A DNA stretch of 64,000 bases from Solwaraspora sp. WMMA2056 (GCF_030345095.1 NZ_CP128360.1:5146001-5210000), one strand, 5' to 3'. Positions 24,729 to 34,111 are shown, counted from the stretch's first letter. The notes: generated by a model from the letters alone, not told the origin. Program-made: numbers and translations.

Positions 24729-25268
24729 TCAGCTGGTTGGCCAGGCCTCGGCGAACAGGTCGCGGGTGTCGGCCAGCAACTGCGGCAGCACCTTCGTCCG
24801 GCCGATCACCGGCATGAAGTTGGCGTCGCCACCCCACCGGGGCACCACGTGCTGGTGCAGGTGGGCGGCGATGCCGGCACCGGCCACCGACCCCTGGTTC
24901 ATGCCGATGTTGAACCCGTGGGCGCTGCTGACCCGCCGGACCATCCGCATCGCCGTCTGGGTGAAGGCGGCCAGCTCGGCGGTCTCCGCCGTGTCCAGCT
25001 GCGGATAGTCGGCGACGTGCCGGTACGGGCAGATCATCAGGTGACCCGGGTTGTACGGATAGAGGTTGAGCACGGCGAAGACCCGCTCACCCCGGGCCAC
25101 CACCAGACTCTGCTCGGCGGGACGCTGCGGTGCCAGACAAAATGGGCAGCCGCCGGGGGCGTCGTAGCCGCCGTCGGGACGGTCCGCACCGGAGATGTAC
25201 GCCATCCGGTGCGGCGTCCAGAGTCGTTCGAGGCCATCCGGCCCGGGTTGCCCGGTCGCGCCAGTCAC
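24729..25268 (-). CDS. HIT-family protein (Ap4A phosphorylase-like)
   Basis: A 179-residue nucleotide-binding protein with the histidine triad AHLHQHVVPRW. GGCPFCLAP near residue 40 could provide zinc-ligating cysteines as in the mycobacterial homologue, an Ap4A phosphorylase. It would degrade diadenosine polyphosphates in the cytoplasm. It lies downstream of thrS with a 115-nt gap, matching the mycobacterial thrS-HIT-pgsA order. The GTG start has only a weak GGATCACGAG leader. Confidence 0.9.
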   Translation of the reverse strand: MTGATGQPGPDGLERLWTPHRMAYISGADRPDGGYDAPGGCPFCLAPQRPAEQSLVVARGERVFAVLNLYPYNPGHLMICPYRHVADYPQLDTAETAELAAFTQTAMRMVRRVSSAHGFNIGMNQGSVAGAGIAAHLHQHVVPRWGGDANFMPVIGRTKVLPQLLADTRDLFAEAWPTS

Positions 25269-25383
25269 CTCGTGATCCTACGGGCTCGGCACGACAAGAC
25301 GACCGCCCCGGCGACGCGGGCAGTGCCGGCGACCCGGACGGTGCCGCCGGGACGGGCAGCGCGGGCAGTGCGGGCGGGGCGGC

Positions 25384-27393
25384 TCACTCGGCGGCGGTCG
25401 GGTTGGCGTTGGTGCGTGAGCGCACCACGTCGACGACGTGCGCCACCGCCTCCGCCACCGGCACCCCGTTGCGCTGCGTACCGTCACGGTATCGGAACGA
25501 GACGGTGCCGGCGGCGACGTCGGCGTCCCCGGCGATCGCCATGAACGGCACCTTCTGCTGCTGCGCCGTACGGATCTTCTTCTGCATCCGGTCGTCGGAG
25601 AAGTCCACCTCGGCGCGGATGCCCTCGGCCCGCAGCATCGCCACGAACTCGGCCAGGTAGTCGCCGTGCTCGCCACGGATCGGGATGCCGACCACCTGCA
25701 CCGGTGCCAGCCACGCCGGGAACGCGCCCGCGTAGTGCTCGGTGAGGATGCCGAAGAACCGCTCGATCGAGCCGAACAACGCGCGGTGGATCATCACCGG
25801 CTGCTGCCGGGTGCCGTCGGCGGCCTGGTACTCCAGCCCGAACCGCTTCGGCTGGTTGAAGTCCAACTGGATGGTGGACATCTGCCAGGTCCGGCCGATC
25901 GCGTCGCGCGCCTGCACCGAGATCTTCGGGCCGTAGAAGGCCGCGCCGCCCGGGTCGGGCACCAGCTCCAGCCCGGAGTCGACCGCCGCCTGACGCAGCG
26001 TCTCGGTGGCCTCTTCCCACTCGGCGGGGTCCCCGATGAACTTGTCCGAGTCGTCGCGGGTCGACAGCTCCAGGTAGAAGTCCTCCAGGCCGTAGTCGCG
26101 CAGCAGGTCGAGCACGAAGGCCAGCAACGAGCGCAGCTCGCCGGGCATCTGCTCCTTGGTGCAGTAGATGTGCGAGTCGTCCATGGTCAGCCCGCGCACC
26201 CGGGTCAACCCGTGCACCACGCCGGACTTCTCGTACCGGTAGACGGTGCCGAACTCGAACAACCGCAGCGGCAGCTCCCGGTACGACCGCCCCCGCGAGC
26301 GGAAGATCAGGTTGTGCATCGGGCAGTTCATCGCCTTGAGGTAGTACTGCGCGCCTTCCATCTCCGCCGGTGGGAACATGGTGTCGGAGTAGTACGGCAG
26401 GTGCCCCGAGGTCTCGAACAGCTTCGACTTGCTGATGTGCGGGGAGTAGACGAACTCGTACCCGGACTGCTCGTGCCGCCGCCGCGAGTAGTCCTCCAGC
26501 TCCCGGCGGATGATGCCGCCCTTGGGGTGGAACACCGGCAGGCCGGAGCCGATCTCGTCGGGGAAGCTGAACAGGTCCAGGTCCGCGCCGAGCTTGCGGT
26601 GGTCGCGGCGGGCGGCCTCGTCGAGAAGTTTCAGGTACGCCTTGAGGGCGTCCCGGGTCGGCCAGGCGGTGCCGTAGATCCGCTGCAGCTGCGGGTTGCG
26701 CTCGGAGCCCCGCCAGTACGCCGCCGCGCTGCGCATCAACTTGACCGCGCCGATCAGCCGGGTCGACGGCAGGTGCGGACCCCGGCACAGGTCCGACCAG
26801 CAGGTCTTGCCCGACGTCGGGTCGATGTTGTCGTAGATGGTCAACTCGCCACCGCCGACCTCCATCACCTCGGCCGCGTCGAAGTCGGCGGCCCCCTTGA
26901 CGTCGATCAGTTCGAGCTTGTACGGCTCGTCGGCGAGTTCGGCGCGGGCGGCGTCGAGGTCGGCGAAGCGCCGCCGACGGAACCGCTGACCCGACTTGAC
27001 GATCTCCTGCACCCGCTTCTCCAGCCGGTCGAGGTCGTCCGGCTGGAACGGCTTGGCCACGTCGAAGTCGTAGTAGAAGCCGTTGACGATCGGCGGGCCG
27101 ATGCCAAGCTTCGCCTCGGGGAACAGGTCCTGCACCGCCTGGGCGAGCACGTGCGCGGTGGAGTGGCGCAGCACGGCGAGCCCGTCCGGGGAGTCGATGG
27201 CGACCGGCTCCACCCGTACGTCGGTCTCCGGTGACCAGTCCAGGTCCCGCAGCGTGCCGTCGGGGTCCCGGACCACGACGATCGCCTTCGGGCCGTTCAC
27301 CGGCAGACCGGCGGCGGCGATCGCGTCCGCGGCCGTCGTCCCGGCCGGGACCGCGACGGGTTCGGCCTGGGGTGGGGCTGCGCTTGCGGACAC
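25384..27393 (-). CDS. thrS: Threonyl-tRNA synthetase
   Basis: A 669-residue class II synthetase. Domains in order: TGS-like N-terminus ([15 protein letters not shown]), editing domain with [16 protein letters not shown], catalytic core with zinc-ligand regions [20 protein letters not shown] and motif 2/3 ([35 protein letters not shown]), then the anticodon-binding domain. Length and motifs are normal. The GTG start follows GAAGGAG. The 14-mer shared with pdxS lies 40 nt upstream. Confidence 0.97.
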   Translation of the reverse strand: MSASAAPPQAEPVAVPAGTTAADAIAAAGLPVNGPKAIVVVRDPDGTLRDLDWSPETDVRVEPVAIDSPDGLAVLRHSTAHVLAQAVQDLFPEAKLGIGPPIVNGFYYDFDVAKPFQPDDLDRLEKRVQEIVKSGQRFRRRRFADLDAARAELADEPYKLELIDVKGAADFDAAEVMEVGGGELTIYDNIDPTSGKTCWSDLCRGPHLPSTRLIGAVKLMRSAAAYWRGSERNPQLQRIYGTAWPTRDALKAYLKLLDEAARRDHRKLGADLDLFSFPDEIGSGLPVFHPKGGIIRRELEDYSRRRHEQSGYEFVYSPHISKSKLFETSGHLPYYSDTMFPPAEMEGAQYYLKAMNCPMHNLIFRSRGRSYRELPLRLFEFGTVYRYEKSGVVHGLTRVRGLTMDDSHIYCTKEQMPGELRSLLAFVLDLLRDYGLEDFYLELSTRDDSDKFIGDPAEWEEATETLRQAAVDSGLELVPDPGGAAFYGPKISVQARDAIGRTWQMSTIQLDFNQPKRFGLEYQAADGTRQQPVMIHRALFGSIERFFGILTEHYAGAFPAWLAPVQVVGIPIRGEHGDYLAEFVAMLRAEGIRAEVDFSDDRMQKKIRTAQQQKVPFMAIAGDADVAAGTVSFRYRDGTQRNGVPVAEAVAHVVDVVRSRTNANPTAAE

Positions 27394-27432
27394 GACGGAC
27401 TCCTTCGGTCAGAAACGGTACGGCGACGAGGC

Positions 27433-27446
27433 CGTTGCCGATGCTA
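27433..27446 (-). promoter_or_regulatory. Candidate promoter element upstream of thrS, shared with pdxS
   Basis: The minus strand reads TAGCATCGGCAACG, identical to 18746-18759 upstream of pdxS, and contains a TAGCAT -10-like hexamer. Distance to the start codon is 40 nt. No T-box-like specifier hairpin, sometimes found before synthetase genes, was recognised. Confidence 0.4.
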
Positions 27447-27588
27447 GCGGTCGCCACGCGCGGGTCGGACGGCGACGCTGCCGGGCCGCAGCCGACGGCG
27501 CCGGCGACGGCGACGGCGTGTTTACGCTACGTTGCTGTCCCGCGGCGAACTCCTGACGGCGGCACCGTCGCGGCGTTAGATTGACGCG

Positions 27589-28731
27589 GTGGCTCCCACC
27601 GACATGGTCGGCGCGTTGCGGCGCCGCTACGACTCATTTTTCGCCAGTCGGCCACCGGTGCCGTTCGCGGTGGTGGACGAGGCCGGGGCGGAACACCACT
27701 TCGGGCCGGGTGCGCCCGAGTTCACCATCGCCGTACGGGATCCGCGCGGCGCGCGGGCGCTGGCCGGTCTGGACCAGTTCGCGGTCGCCGTGGCGTACCG
27801 GCAGGGCTGGCTCGACCTTGACGGCGACCTGGCTGCGGCGCTGCGGATGCGTGCCTTCTTCAGCGACCTGCATCCGGTGGCCCGCTTCTCCGGCCTGGTC
27901 ACCGGAGTGCTGCGCGGCCGGCGCGAGGACGACCGGCGGGCCATCTCGCACCACTACGACGCCGAGAGCGACTTCTTCCTGACCTTCCTGGACACCCGGC
28001 ACCGGTGCTACACCGAAGGGGTCTTCGTCGCCGACGACGAACCGTTGGAGGACGCGATGACCCGCAAGATGGACCTGGCGTTGGACGCGATCGGCGTCAA
28101 GCCCGGTGACCGGGTGCTGGAGGTCGGCGGAGGCTGGGGGGCGTTCGCCGAACACGCCGCCCGCCGGGGCGTCGAGGTGACCACGACGACGCTGTCGCGG
28201 GAATCGGAGCGCTACCTGACCGACCTGTTCGACCGGGAAGGGCTGGCGGTGCGGGTGGTACGCCAGCACATCCTGGCGTTCACCGACGAGCGCCGCTACG
28301 ACGCGATCGTCAACATGGGGGTCACCGAGCACCTGCCGGACTACCGGCGCACCCTGCGCAAGTACGCCGAACTGCTCACCCCCGGCGGGCACGTCTACCT
28401 GGACGCCCTGGCGATGCGCCGCAAGCACGCGGCGTCGGCGTTCATGAAGCGCTACATCTACCCGGGGCGCTCGGCGCCGCTGCTGCTGCACCAGTACCTG
28501 CGGCACGTGGCCCGTTCCCCGTTCGAGCTGTGCAGCATCGCCGATGACCGGCACAACTACTACCTGACCTGCCGGGAATGGGCGCGGCGGCTGGACGCCG
28601 CCCGCGACGAGATCGTGCAACGCTGGGGCGAGGCGATGTACCGGCAGTTCCGGATCTTCCTGTGGGGCTCGGCGGCCGGCTTCGACACCGGGCTGGTGCA
28701 GGCGTACCGCTGGGTGCTGCGACTGCCCTGA
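27589..28731 (+). CDS. Cyclopropane-fatty-acyl-phospholipid synthase family methyltransferase
   Basis: A 380-residue protein with an N-terminal sterol-carrier-like domain (about 20-110) and a C-terminal SAM-dependent methyltransferase. The family entry motif ISHHYDAESDFFLTFLD is at about 120-138, and the SAM-binding glycine loop VLEVGGGWGAFAEHAA at about 175-190. Such enzymes modify unsaturated acyl chains by cyclopropanation or methylation; the last segment (WARRLDAARDEIVQRWG) fits. It is divergent from thrS across 195 nt and ends 39 nt before the broken GH3 gene. The exact lipid product is not predictable. Confidence 0.88.
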   Translation: MAPTDMVGALRRRYDSFFASRPPVPFAVVDEAGAEHHFGPGAPEFTIAVRDPRGARALAGLDQFAVAVAYRQGWLDLDGDLAAALRMRAFFSDLHPVARFSGLVTGVLRGRREDDRRAISHHYDAESDFFLTFLDTRHRCYTEGVFVADDEPLEDAMTRKMDLALDAIGVKPGDRVLEVGGGWGAFAEHAARRGVEVTTTTLSRESERYLTDLFDREGLAVRVVRQHILAFTDERRYDAIVNMGVTEHLPDYRRTLRKYAELLTPGGHVYLDALAMRRKHAASAFMKRYIYPGRSAPLLLHQYLRHVARSPFELCSIADDRHNYYLTCREWARRLDAARDEIVQRWGEAMYRQFRIFLWGSAAGFDTGLVQAYRWVLRLP

Positions 28732-28770
28732 GGGATCGACGACGGTGCCACGCGTGCGTACCCTCCGCTC

Positions 28771-30345
28771 GTGCGTACCCTCCGTCTGCCGCTGCCCCGC
28801 CGCCGTGTCCGCGTCCTGCTCGGTGCTCTGATCGTCGCGCTGCTGGCCGGCGGGCTGGCCGTCGCCCGGTTGACCGCCGCGTCCGGGCCGCCGACAGCGG
28901 ATCTGGCAGCGGATCCGGCAGCGGGCCCGGACGCCGGGGTGTCGTCGCCGCCGGGCGAGGCGACCTACCGGGACCCGCACGCTTCGGTCGACGCCCGGGT
29001 GACCGACCTGCTCGCCCGGATGAGCCTCGACGACAAGATCGGCCAGTTGACATCTCCCCCTGCTTAATCAGGGAGATTCGACCCTCACGGGTTGAGTTTT
29101 CTGCTTCGCCGACCACAGCCGACCCGAATCAACGGCAAGGGACGGAATACCGCCCATCGGCCTTACACGGTCTCCACAGACGTCACTTCCCACCAGCCCG
29201 GCGGTAGACCCGACCGGCTTGGTTGTCACCGGCAAGGCAACGCCACATTAGCACACCTGTCCGCACGTTCCGGTGTGCGGGTGGTGGACGACGATCCGCC
29301 TCGGCGGCGAATCGACTTCCCTGCCCTGCTCCGCAGGAGTCCGTTTCCTCCCCGGCCTGAAGGCCGGAGTAGCCACGGAAGGTATCTGATGACCCAGGCC
29401 GAACGCGCCTCGGTGACCCCGGGCGACCTCACCCGGTACCCGTTGGGGATGAGCGCGGCCGACGTCCGCCAGGCGGTCAACGCCGGCATCGACATGGCGA
29501 TGGTGCCGACCGACTGGCGACGCTTCATCGACCTGCTCCGTACCGAGGTCGAGGCCGGTCGGGTCGCCACGGACCGCGTCGACGACGCGGTCCGGCGCAT
29601 CCTGACCAAGAAGGTCGAGCTCGGGCTCTTCGAGCGGCCGTACGCCGACCGGTCGCTGACCGCCAGCGTCGGTGCCCCGGCGCACCGGGCGCTGGCCCGG
29701 GAGGCGGTGGCCGCCTCCCAGGTGCTGCTGCGCAACACCGACGGGATCCTGCCGCTGGACCCGGCCGGCAACCGCATCTTCGTCGCCGGCGGCAACGCCG
29801 ACGACGTCGGCCACCAGAGTGGCGGCTGGACCGTCACCTGGCAGGGCGGCAGCGGCCCGATCACCCCGGGGACGTCGATCCTGGCCGGGATCCGGGCGGC
29901 GGTGGACCCGTCCACGCAGGTCACCTACGACGCCACCGGCGTCGGGATCGACAGCTCCTACCGGGTGGCGGTCGCGGTGGTCGGGGAAACGCCGTACGCC
30001 GAGGGCGAGGGTGACCGGCCGGCGGCGATGGGGCTGCGCGACACCGACCTGGCGACCATCGAACGGCTGCGGGCCGCCGGGGTACCGGTGGTGGTCGTGC
30101 TGGTCTCCGGCCGACCGCTGGACGTCGCCGGGCAGGTGTCCGGCTGGGCCGCGCTGCTCGCGTCGTGGCTGCCCGGCACCGAGGGCGCCGGCGTCGCCGA
30201 CGTGCTGTTCGGGGTCCGCGCGCCGACCGGAAAACTGCCGGTCACCTGGATGGCTGGTGCCGATCAGCAGCCGATCCACCACGGTGACGGGCAGTCGCCG
30301 CTGTACCCGTACGGCTTCGGGTTGACCTATCCGGCGGCGGGCTGA
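28771..30345 (+). pseudogene. Broken GH3 beta-glucosidase gene, split by a mobile-element remnant and internally deleted
   Basis: The first part (28771-29051) encodes a membrane/signal segment and the GH3 opening YRDPHASVDARVTDLLARMS then DDKIGQLT. At 29052 the frame enters an inserted element and stops at 29065-29067. From 29394 the GH3 frame resumes QAERASVTPGDLTRYPLG. Joining 29051 to 29394 gives the uninterrupted GH3 sequence IGQLTQAER. Directly after TRYPLG the sequence jumps to MSAADVRQAVNAGIDMAMVP, near the end of the TIM barrel, so several hundred codons including the catalytic nucleophile region are missing. The C-terminal (alpha/beta)6 sandwich is intact to LYPYGFGLTYPAAG. The product cannot be a functional glycosidase. 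Confidence 0.88.
29052..29393 (+). mobile_element. Non-autonomous IS200/IS605-type element (342 bp) inserted in the GH3 gene
   Basis: The insert is bounded on the left by TTGAC (29047-29051) with a bulged hairpin directly after it (TCTCCCCCTGCTTAATCAGG, then GAGA), and ends on the right with the hairpin CCGGCCTGAAGGCCGG at 29362-29377. Subterminal hairpins, no terminal inverted repeats, no target duplication and insertion 3' of a TTGA-type pentamer are characteristics of IS200/IS605 elements. Precise removal restores the GH3 reading frame. No transposase or complete TnpB frame fits in 342 bp. The interior before the right hairpin may be a relic of the TnpB-associated guide RNA scaffold; that is inference. 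Confidence 0.72.
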
Positions 30346-30412
30346 CCGGTCCGCGCGCTCGCCCGGCGGGGCGTGCCGGCGGGCGACTTGCCAAGGGCAG
30401 TACGGTCGTGTG

Positions 30413-31102
30413 GTGGCTACGGTGCTGTTGGTCGAGGACGACCACGTCGTGCGCGGCGCCATGTTGCGCTCGCTGGCCGACCGGGGACACGCGGTCCACG
30501 CCGTCGGCACGGCCCTGGACGCGCTGCGTCGGGTCGCCGCCGAAACCCCTGACCTGGTCGTTCTCGACCTGGGCCTGCCCGACCTGGACGGTGCCGACGC
30601 GCTGCGGATGCTGCGCGGCATCACCGACGTACCGATCATCATCGCCACCGCCCGCGACGACGAACAGGCGATCGTTCGGCTGCTGCGTGCCGGTGCCGAC
30701 GACTACATGGTCAAGCCGTTCACCGGTGCCCATCTCGACGCCCGGATCACCACGGTGCTGCGCCGGGCGGGTCGGGCCAGCCGCTCGGTCCCGCCGGCCG
30801 TGCACCAGGTGGGTGGCCTGCGGGTCGACGTCGGGGAGCGCAGCGCGACCCTGGACGGCGAGGCCCTGGCGCTGACCCGCAAGGAGTTCGACCTGTTGGC
30901 CTACCTGGCCGCCCGGCCAGGTCGGGTAGTGTCCCGCCGGGAGCTGTTGGAGGAGGTATGGCGGCAGCCGTCGGTCGGCGAGGACCAGACAATCGACGTG
31001 CATCTTTACTGGCTTCGCCGCAAAATGGGCGAATCCGCAGCGAAGCCACGTTACCTGCGCACCGTGCGGGGGGTCGGCTTCCGGTTGGTGGTACCCGACT
31101 GA
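30413..31102 (+). CDS. OmpR-family response regulator
   Basis: A 229-residue two-component regulator. The receiver domain has acidic residues in LLVEDD, the phospho-acceptor Asp in VVLDLGLPDLDG, and the conserved Lys in VKPFTGAHLD. The C-terminal winged helix-turn-helix reads LTRKEFDLLAYLAARPGRVV and YLRTVRGVGFRLV. The start may be GTG 30410 or 30413; 30413 gives VATVLLVEDD. It overlaps the histidine kinase gene by 4 nt. It is 67 nt after the GH3 pseudogene and may be independently transcribed. Confidence 0.94.
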   Translation: MATVLLVEDDHVVRGAMLRSLADRGHAVHAVGTALDALRRVAAETPDLVVLDLGLPDLDGADALRMLRGITDVPIIIATARDDEQAIVRLLRAGADDYMVKPFTGAHLDARITTVLRRAGRASRSVPPAVHQVGGLRVDVGERSATLDGEALALTRKEFDLLAYLAARPGRVVSRRELLEEVWRQPSVGEDQTIDVHLYWLRRKMGESAAKPRYLRTVRGVGFRLVVPD

Positions 31103-32538
31103 GGTTGGCGCTGGCCTACCTCGGGGCCGGCATGACGTCGATCATCGCGCTGGTCTTCCTCATTCCGCTGGGGCTGCAGCTGCAGCAGGAGACCCGGGAA
31201 CAGGCCCTCGCCGACGCCGCCCGCCGGGCCGCCGTGGTGCGCGGCGCGCTGGCGATCAGCAACGACCCGGAATCGGTCCGCCAAGCAGTGGCCAATCTCG
31301 GTGAGAGCGCCGAGCGGCAGCCCGTCGTGCACGGGCTCGACCTCGGCGGTACGCCCCGGGCGAGCACCCGCGACGTGGCCGATGCCGCCGCCGGCACCGC
31401 GCCGGTGGTGGTGGCCACCGACGGCGGGGTGCTGCACCTGGAGCCGGTGACGGTCGGTGAGGCGGTGACCGTCGTCGAGGTGTTCGTCGCCGACGCCGAG
31501 CTCAACCAGGGCGCCACCGGCACCTGGCTGCTGCTCGTCGGCATCGCCGCCGGCCTGGTGGTCTGCTCGGTCATCGTGGTGGACCGGATCGCGGCCCGCG
31601 CGGTCGCCTCGGCCAAGGGCCTGGTCAAGGCGGCAATGGCGGTCGGGGACGGCGACCTGGGGGTCCGGATCCAGCCGAGCGGTCCGCGCGAGCTGGCCGA
31701 GGCCGGGTACGCGTTCAACCGGATGGCGGACCGGCTGGTCGCCTCCCGTACCGACGAACGGGAGCTCGTCGCCGACCTGTCCCACCGGCTGCGCACCCCG
31801 TTGACGGTGCTGCGGCTGGACGCCGACGCGCTCGACTCCGACGACACCAGCGTCGGCTCGTTCAGCGAGGCCGAACTGGACCGCCGCCGCACCATCCGCC
31901 GGATCCGGCAGGCGATCGTCACCCTCGAAGGTGAAGTCGACGTGCTGATCAACACGACCCGCAAGACGGTCACCCAGGAGACCGGGCCGGGCAGTTGCGA
32001 CGTGGCCGAGGTGGTCCGCGACCGGATGGTCTTCTGGTCGGCGCTGGCCGGCGACCAGAACCGCGCGTACACCGTGATCGGCGCGCAGCTGCGGACCCCG
32101 GTCCCGGTGCCCCGGGCGGAGCTGGCCGCCGCCCTCGACGCCGTGCTGGGCAACGTGTTCCGCTACACCCCGCAGGGCACCGCGTTCGAGGTGGCGGTCT
32201 CGCGCCGCGACGGGTACGTGGCCATCCGGGTCGACGACGCCGGTCCCGGCATCGCCAACCCCGACCGGGCGCTGCGCCGTGGTGCCAGCGATCAGGGCTC
32301 CACCGGGCTCGGCCTGGACATCGCCCGACGGGTGGCGTTGCAGGCCAACGGTTCGGTCAGCCTGGACCGGGCCCGGCTCGGCGGTGCCAGCGTGGTGATG
32401 CTGCTCGCCGACGCCGAGGCCGCCCCGCCCCGGCCGGCCAGCCGGTTCGGCCTGGTCGGACGGCTGGCCCGGGAACGGGACCGCAACCCGGTACGCGGCC
32501 GGCAACCCGACGCGGACTCCCCCGCCGCGCCGCACTGA
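31099..32538 (+). CDS. Sensor histidine kinase, probable CTG start
   Basis: A 479-residue membrane kinase paired with the upstream regulator. It has an N-terminal helix (about 5-28), an extracytoplasmic sensor region, a second helix (WLLLVGIAAGLVVCSVIVV), a HAMP linker, the H-box LVADLSHRLRTPLTVLRLDA, and ATP-binding N/G boxes (VDDAGPGIA, GSTGLGLDIARRVAL). The frame has no ATG or GTG at the expected N-terminus. CTG at 31099 gives LRLALAYLGAG and overlaps the upstream stop as CTGA, like the common ATGA coupling; TTG 31105 is the alternative. Confidence 0.88.
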   Translation: MRLALAYLGAGMTSIIALVFLIPLGLQLQQETREQALADAARRAAVVRGALAISNDPESVRQAVANLGESAERQPVVHGLDLGGTPRASTRDVADAAAGTAPVVVATDGGVLHLEPVTVGEAVTVVEVFVADAELNQGATGTWLLLVGIAAGLVVCSVIVVDRIAARAVASAKGLVKAAMAVGDGDLGVRIQPSGPRELAEAGYAFNRMADRLVASRTDERELVADLSHRLRTPLTVLRLDADALDSDDTSVGSFSEAELDRRRTIRRIRQAIVTLEGEVDVLINTTRKTVTQETGPGSCDVAEVVRDRMVFWSALAGDQNRAYTVIGAQLRTPVPVPRAELAAALDAVLGNVFRYTPQGTAFEVAVSRRDGYVAIRVDDAGPGIANPDRALRRGASDQGSTGLGLDIARRVALQANGSVSLDRARLGGASVVMLLADAEAAPPRPASRFGLVGRLARERDRNPVRGRQPDADSPAAPH

Positions 32539-32834
32539 CCGACCCCTGCGTACCGGCCCACCGCGTACCTCCCGGCTGCGGCGACGGGGCTGACCCGGGC
32601 GCAGGTCACGTCCCGGTCTTCAGTGGCGCAAGCTTTTCTTAGGTCTGGATTAACGCCGTTCCGTTGGGGACACACCGGGTGGCAGCATCTGCTGCGAACC
32701 CATCGGCAGCCCTGGACCGTCACCCGCAGTACCGTCCCGTGTCCCAAGGTCCAGGGTTGCTTGCGCGCGGCGGGGCCCGGTCCCCCAACATCGTCGTCCC
32801 GCCGCGCGCCCACCTTGGACAGAGGTAGGTGTAC
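32539..32834. other. 296-nt intergenic region with a long-loop hairpin
   Basis: No gene is supported here. A 9-bp perfect stem (CCCTGGACC at 32710-32718 with 32748-32756) encloses a 29-nt loop. An A/T-rich stretch near 32625-32655 (AAGCTTTTCTTAGG and onward) could hold the promoter for the small membrane protein that follows. I find no matching terminator for the kinase gene. Confidence 0.4.
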
Positions 32835-33071
32835 GTGTCACCGCCGCTACGGAACTCCCCCACCGGAGCCCGGCGGGACGGGCGCGACGACGAAGGCGCC
32901 GAACCACTGGAGCCTGCGCCGCCGGACGGACCCGACGCCGAGTTCGAGGACGAACCCGCCCTGGTCACCCCCCGCCAACTGCTGCGCTGGGTGGCGGTGG
33001 TCGGCGCCCTGGTCATCGCGGTCCTCGCCTGCTGGCAGGACCCCAGCTACGCCGGCGGTTACCGGGGCTGA
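32835..33071 (+). CDS. Small hypothetical membrane protein
   Basis: A 78-residue protein with a charged Asp/Glu/Pro-rich N-terminal half, a single transmembrane helix near the C-terminus (LLRWVAVVGALVIAVLACW), and a short external tail QDPSYAGGYRG. I do not recognise a family. GTG 32835 is placed 8 nt after AGAGGTA; GTG 32829 would be too close. Its last 13 nt overlap the end of the convergent deaminase gene. Confidence 0.6.
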   Translation: MSPPLRNSPTGARRDGRDDEGAEPLEPAPPDGPDAEFEDEPALVTPRQLLRWVAVVGALVIAVLACWQDPSYAGGYRG

Positions 33072-34111
33072 CCCGCCACGGCCACGTACCGGTCGATCTC
33101 ACCGGTCAGCCGCGCCTTGTCCGGTGCGGGCAGGAACGACGCGGTGACCGCGTTGCGGGCCAGCCCCGCCAGCTGCGCCGTGTCCGCACCCAGCAGCCCG
33201 GCGGCGACGAGATACTCCTGGTTGAGGCTGGTGCCGAACATCGGCGGATCGTCGGAGTTGATCGTCACCAGCAGCCCCGCCGCCACCATCTCGGCCAGCG
33301 GGTGCGCGGCCAGGTCGGGGACCGCCCCGGTCCGCAGGTTCGAGGTGGGGCAGACCTCCAGCGGGATCTGCCGCTGCGCCAGGTGATCGACCAACCGCGC
33401 GTCCCGTACGCAGGAGGTGCCGTGCCCGATCCGTTCGGCGTGCAGCTCCCGCAGCGCGTCCCAGATCGTCTCCGGCCCGGTGGTCTCCCCGGCGTGCGGC
33501 ACCGAATGCAGCCCGGCCGCCCTGGCCTTGTCGAAGTACGGCTTGAACTGCGGACGCGGCACCCCGATCTCCGGCCCACCGAGACCGAAGCTGATCAACC
33601 CGTCCGGGGCCTCGTCCAGGCAGATCCGCAGGGTCTCCTCGGCCGCCGGCAGGCCCGCCTCGCCGGGGATGTCGAAGCACCAGCGCAGCTCGACGCCGAA
33701 GTCGGCGCGGGCCCGGTGCCGGGCGTCCTCGAGCGCGGCGCAGAAAGCCGGTGCCGGGATGCCCCGGCGCACGTGCGAGTACGGCGTCACCGTCAGCTCG
33801 GCGTAGCGGACCTGCTGGGCGGCCAGCTCCCGGGCCACCTCGTGGGTGAGGATCCAGACGTCCTCGTCGTCGCGGACCAGGTCGACCACGCTCAGGTAGA
33901 TCTCGATGAAGTGGGCGAAGTCGCGGAAGACGAAGTAGTCGGCGAGCAGGTCCGGGTCGGCCGGCACCGGGCTCTGGCCCTCGTGCCGACCGGCGAGCGC
34001 GGCGACGATCCGGGGCGACGCCGACCCGACGTGGTGCACGTGCAACTCGGCCTTCGGCAGGCCCTCGACGAACGCCGACAACTCGGGCGTCACGGGTGGC
34101 GGCTGACTCAC
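33059..34111 (-). CDS. Adenosine deaminase-family enzyme
   Basis: A 350-residue metal-dependent deaminase with the amidohydrolase barrel signature. Zinc ligands are in HVH (24-26), PHAGET, and NSDDPPMFG; the catalytic Glu is in HAGE and the second His in IGHGTSC. The usual H-V-H-L-D/E-G start is HVHHVGSAS here. The family covers adenosine deaminase and 6-aminodeoxyfutalosine deaminase of menaquinone synthesis, so the substrate is uncertain. The GTG start has AGGAGG 12 nt upstream. It is convergent with the small membrane gene and divergent from the aldo/keto reductase. Confidence 0.88.
   Translation of the reverse strand: MSQPPPVTPELSAFVEGLPKAELHVHHVGSASPRIVAALAGRHEGQSPVPADPDLLADYFVFRDFAHFIEIYLSVVDLVRDDEDVWILTHEVARELAAQQVRYAELTVTPYSHVRRGIPAPAFCAALEDARHRARADFGVELRWCFDIPGEAGLPAAEETLRICLDEAPDGLISFGLGGPEIGVPRPQFKPYFDKARAAGLHSVPHAGETTGPETIWDALRELHAERIGHGTSCVRDARLVDHLAQRQIPLEVCPTSNLRTGAVPDLAAHPLAEMVAAGLLVTINSDDPPMFGTSLNQEYLVAAGLLGADTAQLAGLARNAVTASFLPAPDKARLTGEIDRYVAVAGQPR

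Noticed and set aside
29052-29393. TnpB or transposase coding sequence within the GH3 insertion
   Set aside because: Frames across the insert show no zinc-finger or RuvC motifs and are too short; only element ends are supported.
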